Assembly (NCBI RefSeq): GCF_030253575.1
Contig: NC_080568.1
Span: 33,135,001-33,199,000, forward strand
Direction of reading: 5' to 3'
DNA length: 64,000 nt
DNA from: Rhododendron vialii
Lineage: Eukaryota > Streptophyta > Magnoliopsida > Ericales > Ericaceae
Position 1 is the first letter of the stretch. Each line of letters starts with the position of its first letter. The notes below the pieces were generated by a model that made no database searches, had not been told where the DNA came from, and saw nothing but the letters and a program-made list of their open reading frames with translations. The position numbers and the translations under genes are program-made. This document shows positions 59,601 through 64,000 of the stretch, in pieces.

Positions 59601-62600
59601 TTCAAGTTCAAGGATCGGCGCCCTCTGATGAAAAGCAATCAATTTCAGTAAAGGTATGTGGCATGTCTATAAATCTAAACATCAAACAGTAGAGGTGTAG
59701 CAATATATTTCTAGTCCTACGAATATTGGTCATTCTAAAGACAGCATGTGGATGAGGTGCCCCCTATATGAATGCGTGTGTTGTGCTCAGTTTAGAGGCT
59801 ATAGTGATCACTGGTGGTGATGTTATGTGATTCTTAATCAAAGTCAATTACTTGTGTGGCAATAATTATTTGCATATGAATAGTTTTTCCCTTTCTTTTC
59901 AACTTAAAAAGTAGATCATCGGAAACCAAGCAAGTCATTTACTTGAGGAGTGCTTCCAGTGTGAAGGAAAAGATACAATTCAGGGACTTGGGTTTGAAAC
60001 AATAAATCTTGCAGCAGAGTTCCGTCAAAGATTTAGGCTTTGCTAACACTAGCCTCTCCTTATACTCTGCTGCAATCTTTTTCGATAAAGTTCCTCTTGT
60101 GAGCCCAAGAGTTACTAAATATTTGGTAACCCTATTCTTTTCATACTTAACCTTTCTGCTTATCTGCCTCATCTGAAAATGCACTCAAGCTTTCTCAATG
60201 CTGTGGTTCACATGTTTGTGGACTTTTTTATTGAATAACTTCACCGAATCGGGAAGAGCTATTCGGCCATTTTTAGTGTTATATTATCCATGTTTCAATC
60301 TCTACATGTTTGTGGACTTTTTCTTCACCTCCTCCAACTTCCCCATCGCCCAGTGGGACTAGTCCCAACATTTGTGCCATCACTATACACTCTTGGGCTC
60401 TTAGCATAAGAATCTTATAATTGTACTTTCCCTATTTGTTTTTAAATACATGTGGAAGGGGCAGCCTAGTAAATTCAATCCTTGATCTTGTTGTTGCTTG
60501 CACTTTCTTCATCTTGATGGTTCAAGTTGTGGTGCGTGTGTGCATTTCATATGCAGGTAGGAGCGAGCTTAATGCGTTTCATCAAAGGAAAATGGTACAG
60601 TTTTCATCATGTGATTTCTTAGAGTTAAAAATATATCGAATACAGAAGCGTAAAGATCCAATATTGACTGTCTTTCCTTAAATTCCTTCCAGGGGATCTA
60701 CACAGAAAAGTATCGAAGAGGAGATCGGAGTTAAAATCATATTTCCCTCATCAAAGGAAGAGGATTTTATCGGTACAATACTTCTTAATAAGTTATTTTA
60801 CCTTGTACCCTGTTGTTGAGAGCTTTTTTTTTTTGGTTGAATTCAAGCTTCATGTTTGTTTAGTACACTTGATGATTGTGGTCTGTGCCACTATTGACCT
60901 GAGATTATCCCTGGTGTAATCCTCCAAAGATTTCTTTTGTAAAGTAATCGAACTCACTTCAAGCTTAATTTTGAAGCTCATTTTAGTAACAGGGCCTAAT
61001 CTCAAAAGGTGTTAGTTTTGATTCCCGTAAGGCTATGGGGTGGTGTATGACGGTGATGACGTAAATACTTGAAAAGTCGTCTTTCTGCTGTCTTAGTACT
61101 TGAACACAAAATCGTATGCGATGCATCAAAAGACAGCCCTTTTACTGAGTGCGATAAGTTCATAGAAGGTTGAGTTTGGTGCTTCTTTCTAGTATTAAGT
61201 ACTACCAATTTAGTGCTGACAATTGCAGTGGAAAAAATGTATTTTACTCCTTTGACCTTACAAAACTGTGCTTAAAATGTATAATACTTGCCAAGAGCAC
61301 GTTTTAGCAATCAACCATGCCAAAGTCAAGACATTTAGTACTTTGCTTGCCTGGTTCATCTGCTCTGCTACTTGTTTTTTTGTTTACTCATCAGTCATCA
61401 TCATTATAGTTTTCCTGTTTCTTATTTGCTCTTTTGTTTATTAACTTTACCGTTACAGTGCATTCACTTGTTTATATGGGAGAAAATTTAGATTTAAGAG
61501 CAACTACCTGGGTCTGTACTCTGTAGCCCTCTGCAGATGTGTTAAAAGTATTCTTAGCACTACTTGATTTTGAAACAATGGAGGATACAGCGTATATGTT
61601 GGCTGCATCAGTACGATTTTTAGTGTAGTCACAAATTTTGATGGGTTTGGCAGTATGCTAGGTGCTTTTTTTTTTTGGTTGGACAAAACTATTTTTCCGC
61701 TGCAGCTACCTTCTCTTTCTTGTTGTCGCGAGTTCAAGTAACTTTCAATCAGTTAATTATGGCAGTTATTGAAGGCATTTCTGCAGCAATTGTGGCTAGA
61801 GCCTCGGAAAGAATACAAGTGATAATTGATGAGGTCAGTTACATTTTCTCTAATTTTCTGGAAACATGTGATTTAAACTTGAATACCTACTTTTACTTCT
61901 GAATTCCAATAATTTTAAAGAATCCATTAGTTGTGCTATGCATCTGATTTATTGAAGCAACGTAAGATTGGATTGAAATGGCTATGCTATTGCTGATTAC
62001 ATGGAAATAAAAAACTATTTTTTAATATTAAGCACGAATCCCTGTCTAGGTAATATATTCCATTAATGATGCTGAATGAGTTGCCGCCTAGTCTTTTATG
62101 CGACTTCAAAAGTTTCATATTTTGCAATTGCTGCCTCTCTTTTTGTCTTTTTAAAGAATCCATGAGTTGTGCTATGCATCTGATTTATTGAAGCAACGTA
62201 AGAGTGGATTGAAATGGCTATGCTATTGCTGATTACATGAAAAAAAAAAAAACTATTTTTTAATATTAAGCACGAATCCCTGTCTAGGTAATATATTCCA
62301 TTAATGATGCTGAATAAGTTGCCGCCTAGTCTTTTATGCGACTTCAAAAGTTTCATATTTTGCAATTGCTGCCTCTTTCTTCTTGAATATTCGTATTGAC
62401 CCCCTGAGTTTAACAAGTGTAATATAACTTGTTCTCAATTAGTTGAAAACTTTAAATAAGCTTGAGTTGCTTGACCATTTACTTGTAAACATTATCACAA
62501 CTATAAGCATGTTATTTCCCTTTTCAATCATATTTATTGTTTATTTCCTCTTGGACACACGTGGAATATTTGATATACATGTGGTTGTTTGAGCAGGCAG

Positions 62601-64000
62601 TAAAAAGCCCAAGTCTAGAATACTCTCACTTTGTATCACTTCCTTTGGCCATTCACCCCGAACTGGTTGATAAGCTTCTCAAGTTTCAGAAGTCCATACT
62701 GGGATCTAGTAATGCTTATCAGAATGAGAATCTGGACAGTGATGCCAATGGAGATACTTCAGAAGAGGAAGATAAGGGCCAAGAGTCAGATAGAGGATCG
62801 GATGTTGCAGTTAAGCTTAAGGTTGAAGATGATAATGGCCATGTTAAAGTGGACATAACAAACATACGTCGAGTAAGCCACCCAACTAGAGCATCGAAGC
62901 CTTCTGGTATGAAAGAAGCTGTATACCACTCATCAGATGTTCTTTCATTGATCACTTGCAGTAGCCATATATTCTTTTATTCGTTTGATGACTCTTATTA
63001 TTTGAGATATAATGGTAGGAAGATGGGTGTTTGGTTGTGTTCCTAGTAACTATTATATTGCCTACTTGACTTTGTGCCTGATTGATTGATGATTATTGGC
63101 ATCTGAATTAAGCCTAGCAGTTGCATTCTTTCTTTTTCATTCTCCTGCAAGATTTCGTAAATACACCTTTCTTTTGACAGATTTGCGAATTGAGAAGTCA
63201 ATATTTATTGAACCCAAGATGATCCACTTAACAGTACTCATGCTGAAGTTGTGGAACAAGGACCGAGTTGATGCAGCTGCTGAGGTTCTGCAGGTGGGAT
63301 TTTGCATATTCAACAAATATTGTCTGACAATGGGCTTGCTTAACGATGAAGTTTTTCTTGTCCTTTATCTAGACTGTCTCCTCGGAAGTATTGGAAGCTT
63401 TGCACCAGGAGCCTGTTTCTGTGAGGCTGAAGGGGCTGGTAAGATTCTACCCTTACTTCATTTTGTTGCTAATAGGACTTAATAATTGCTTGTTTGGCAT
63501 GATATTCACTTATTCAAGTCGACTCTAAGCAGCCTCAAATTCTGGCTTCTAAGTAGCCCTCATTTTAGGATTTGATCTCTATGTTTCTTTGAAGAAACAT
63601 AGTTCTCATTCCCTGAAGCACCACTACAGATTTACCTTCCCCCTTAGCAAGACTCCTTTACATGATCTTGCTTGTGATTGCATGGACTGGTGTCTTCACT
63701 CTTCGGGGAATTTTTCTTTTTGCTTGATTTCCTTGTTTATTTTGTTATGTATATGGTTTTGGTAGTTAAGTATTTCATTTTTCCAGGAATGCATGAAAGG
63801 CACATTGGCAAAAGCACGTGTTGTGTACATTCCTGTTGAAGAAATTGGTGGCAAGGGCAGACTTTCACGTGCTTGTCGTATCCTTTCTTCTTGGCCTCTA
63901 TATTACTTCAGTAATTTATCGAGTTTAAGTAGTACTCTACCTGGCTTCTTTGTGATTCTTGAGATTTATTAGAAATCATTATTGACGCATTTGTCAAAGC
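56690..64000 (+). CDS. ASCC1-like protein (KH domain plus 2'-5' RNA ligase-like domain), cut by window edge
   Basis: Exons: 56690-56715, 56844-56910, 58700-58832, 59523-59653, 60557-60594, 60693-60772, 61766-61833, 62597-62906, 63181-63293, 63373-63438, 63787-63877 and 63973 onward past the edge. Phases agree throughout. The start MIACRSLFRVDRAWKFSNLY is basic and hydroxylated with no acidic residue, suggesting a mitochondrial or plastid presequence. A KH domain follows (from residue 120, VGASLMRFIKGKWGSTQKSI; GxxG at 130-133). Next is the AKAP7/LigT-type 2H domain with the first HxT at 300-302 (MIHLTVLMLKLWN) and VRLKGLECMKGTL; the second HxT would lie beyond the edge. Human ASCC1 has this architecture and acts in the ASC-1 complex (transcription, alkylation repair); the plant role is unknown. 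Intron 2 contains nested transposons. The first exon is only 26 nt. Confidence 0.92.
57112..57913 (-). mobile_element. gypsy-type solo LTR nested in the Stowaway element
   Basis: 802 bp with TGTGG...CCACA-type ends and the 5-bp direct repeat CATTA (57107-57111 and 57914-57918). On the minus strand it has a TATA box followed by CTTGATCGTCAGAGTGCC and CCCCCGGATCC, the R/U5 arrangement common in plant gypsy LTRs. It is more GC-rich than its host intron. Two imperfect copies of a unit with GGGTCCGGCG lie at about 57718-57830. No internal domains, hence a solo LTR. Confidence 0.88.
57324..57331 (-). promoter_or_regulatory. TATA box of the gypsy solo LTR
   Basis: TATAAAAG on the minus strand, upstream of the presumed R region. 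The LTR promoter points opposite to the ASCC1-like gene. Confidence 0.65.
61917..62375 (+). repeat. 236-bp tandem duplication in an ASCC1-like gene intron
   Basis: Copy 1 is 61917-62152 and copy 2 is 62153 to about 62375, nearly identical (for example CTATGCATCTGATTTATTG and AAGCACGAATCCCTGTCTAG in both). The duplication lies wholly in the intron between 61833 and 62597. Confidence 0.92.

Overview
The window is nuclear DNA from a flowering plant, most likely a eudicot. The evidence is widely spaced genes with GT-AG introns, AT-rich intergenic DNA, plant-specific families (Aux/IAA, NPF, THA8-like PPR) and plant-type transposons (copia and gypsy solo LTRs, Stowaway, hAT and Mutator-type MITEs, tRNA-derived SINEs, LINE remnants). 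Most start and splice positions below were derived by hand and checked for reading phase across every junction.

Layout. At 1-3237 (minus) are the first two coding exons of an NPF1-type transporter (copy A), cut by the left edge; a copia solo LTR lies upstream of it at 4015-5291. An isochorismatase-fold hydrolase follows at 7748-12014 (minus), then a complete second NPF1 gene (copy B) at 13600-18640 (minus). A gene-free stretch with a GC-rich island leads to a short THA8-like PPR gene at 22829-26215 (minus). At 29872-40537 (minus) are three tandem paralogues of a tiny Ala/Lys/Glu-rich two-exon gene, sitting in large duplicated blocks full of MITEs. About 11 kb of repeats follows. On the plus strand are an IAA27-type Aux/IAA repressor (51727-54912) and an ASCC1-like KH plus 2'-5' RNA ligase-like gene (56690 to the right edge).

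From memory, Arabidopsis At3g16180 (NPF1.1), At3g16190 (isochorismatase family) and At3g16220/At3g16230 (eukaryotic LigT) lie close together, so the NPF-isochorismatase-LigT grouping here looks like conserved microsynteny. The genes do not form one pathway: nitrate or hormone transport, a small-molecule hydrolase, organellar RNA binding, auxin signalling and RNA processing or repair.

The most informative content is structural. Two duplications (the NPF pair and the small-gene triplet) provide paralogous empty sites that date and define several transposons: a SINE in NPF copy A, a 1.5-kb long-TIR Mutator-like element with a 9-bp target duplication, and a hAT element with an 8-bp target duplication. 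The copia solo LTR carries five tandem W-box units just ahead of its TATA box, upstream of NPF copy A. A gypsy solo LTR is nested in a Stowaway element inside an intron of the ASCC1-like gene. The best candidate for something undescribed is the triplet of small genes, each starting with a 16-nt coding exon.
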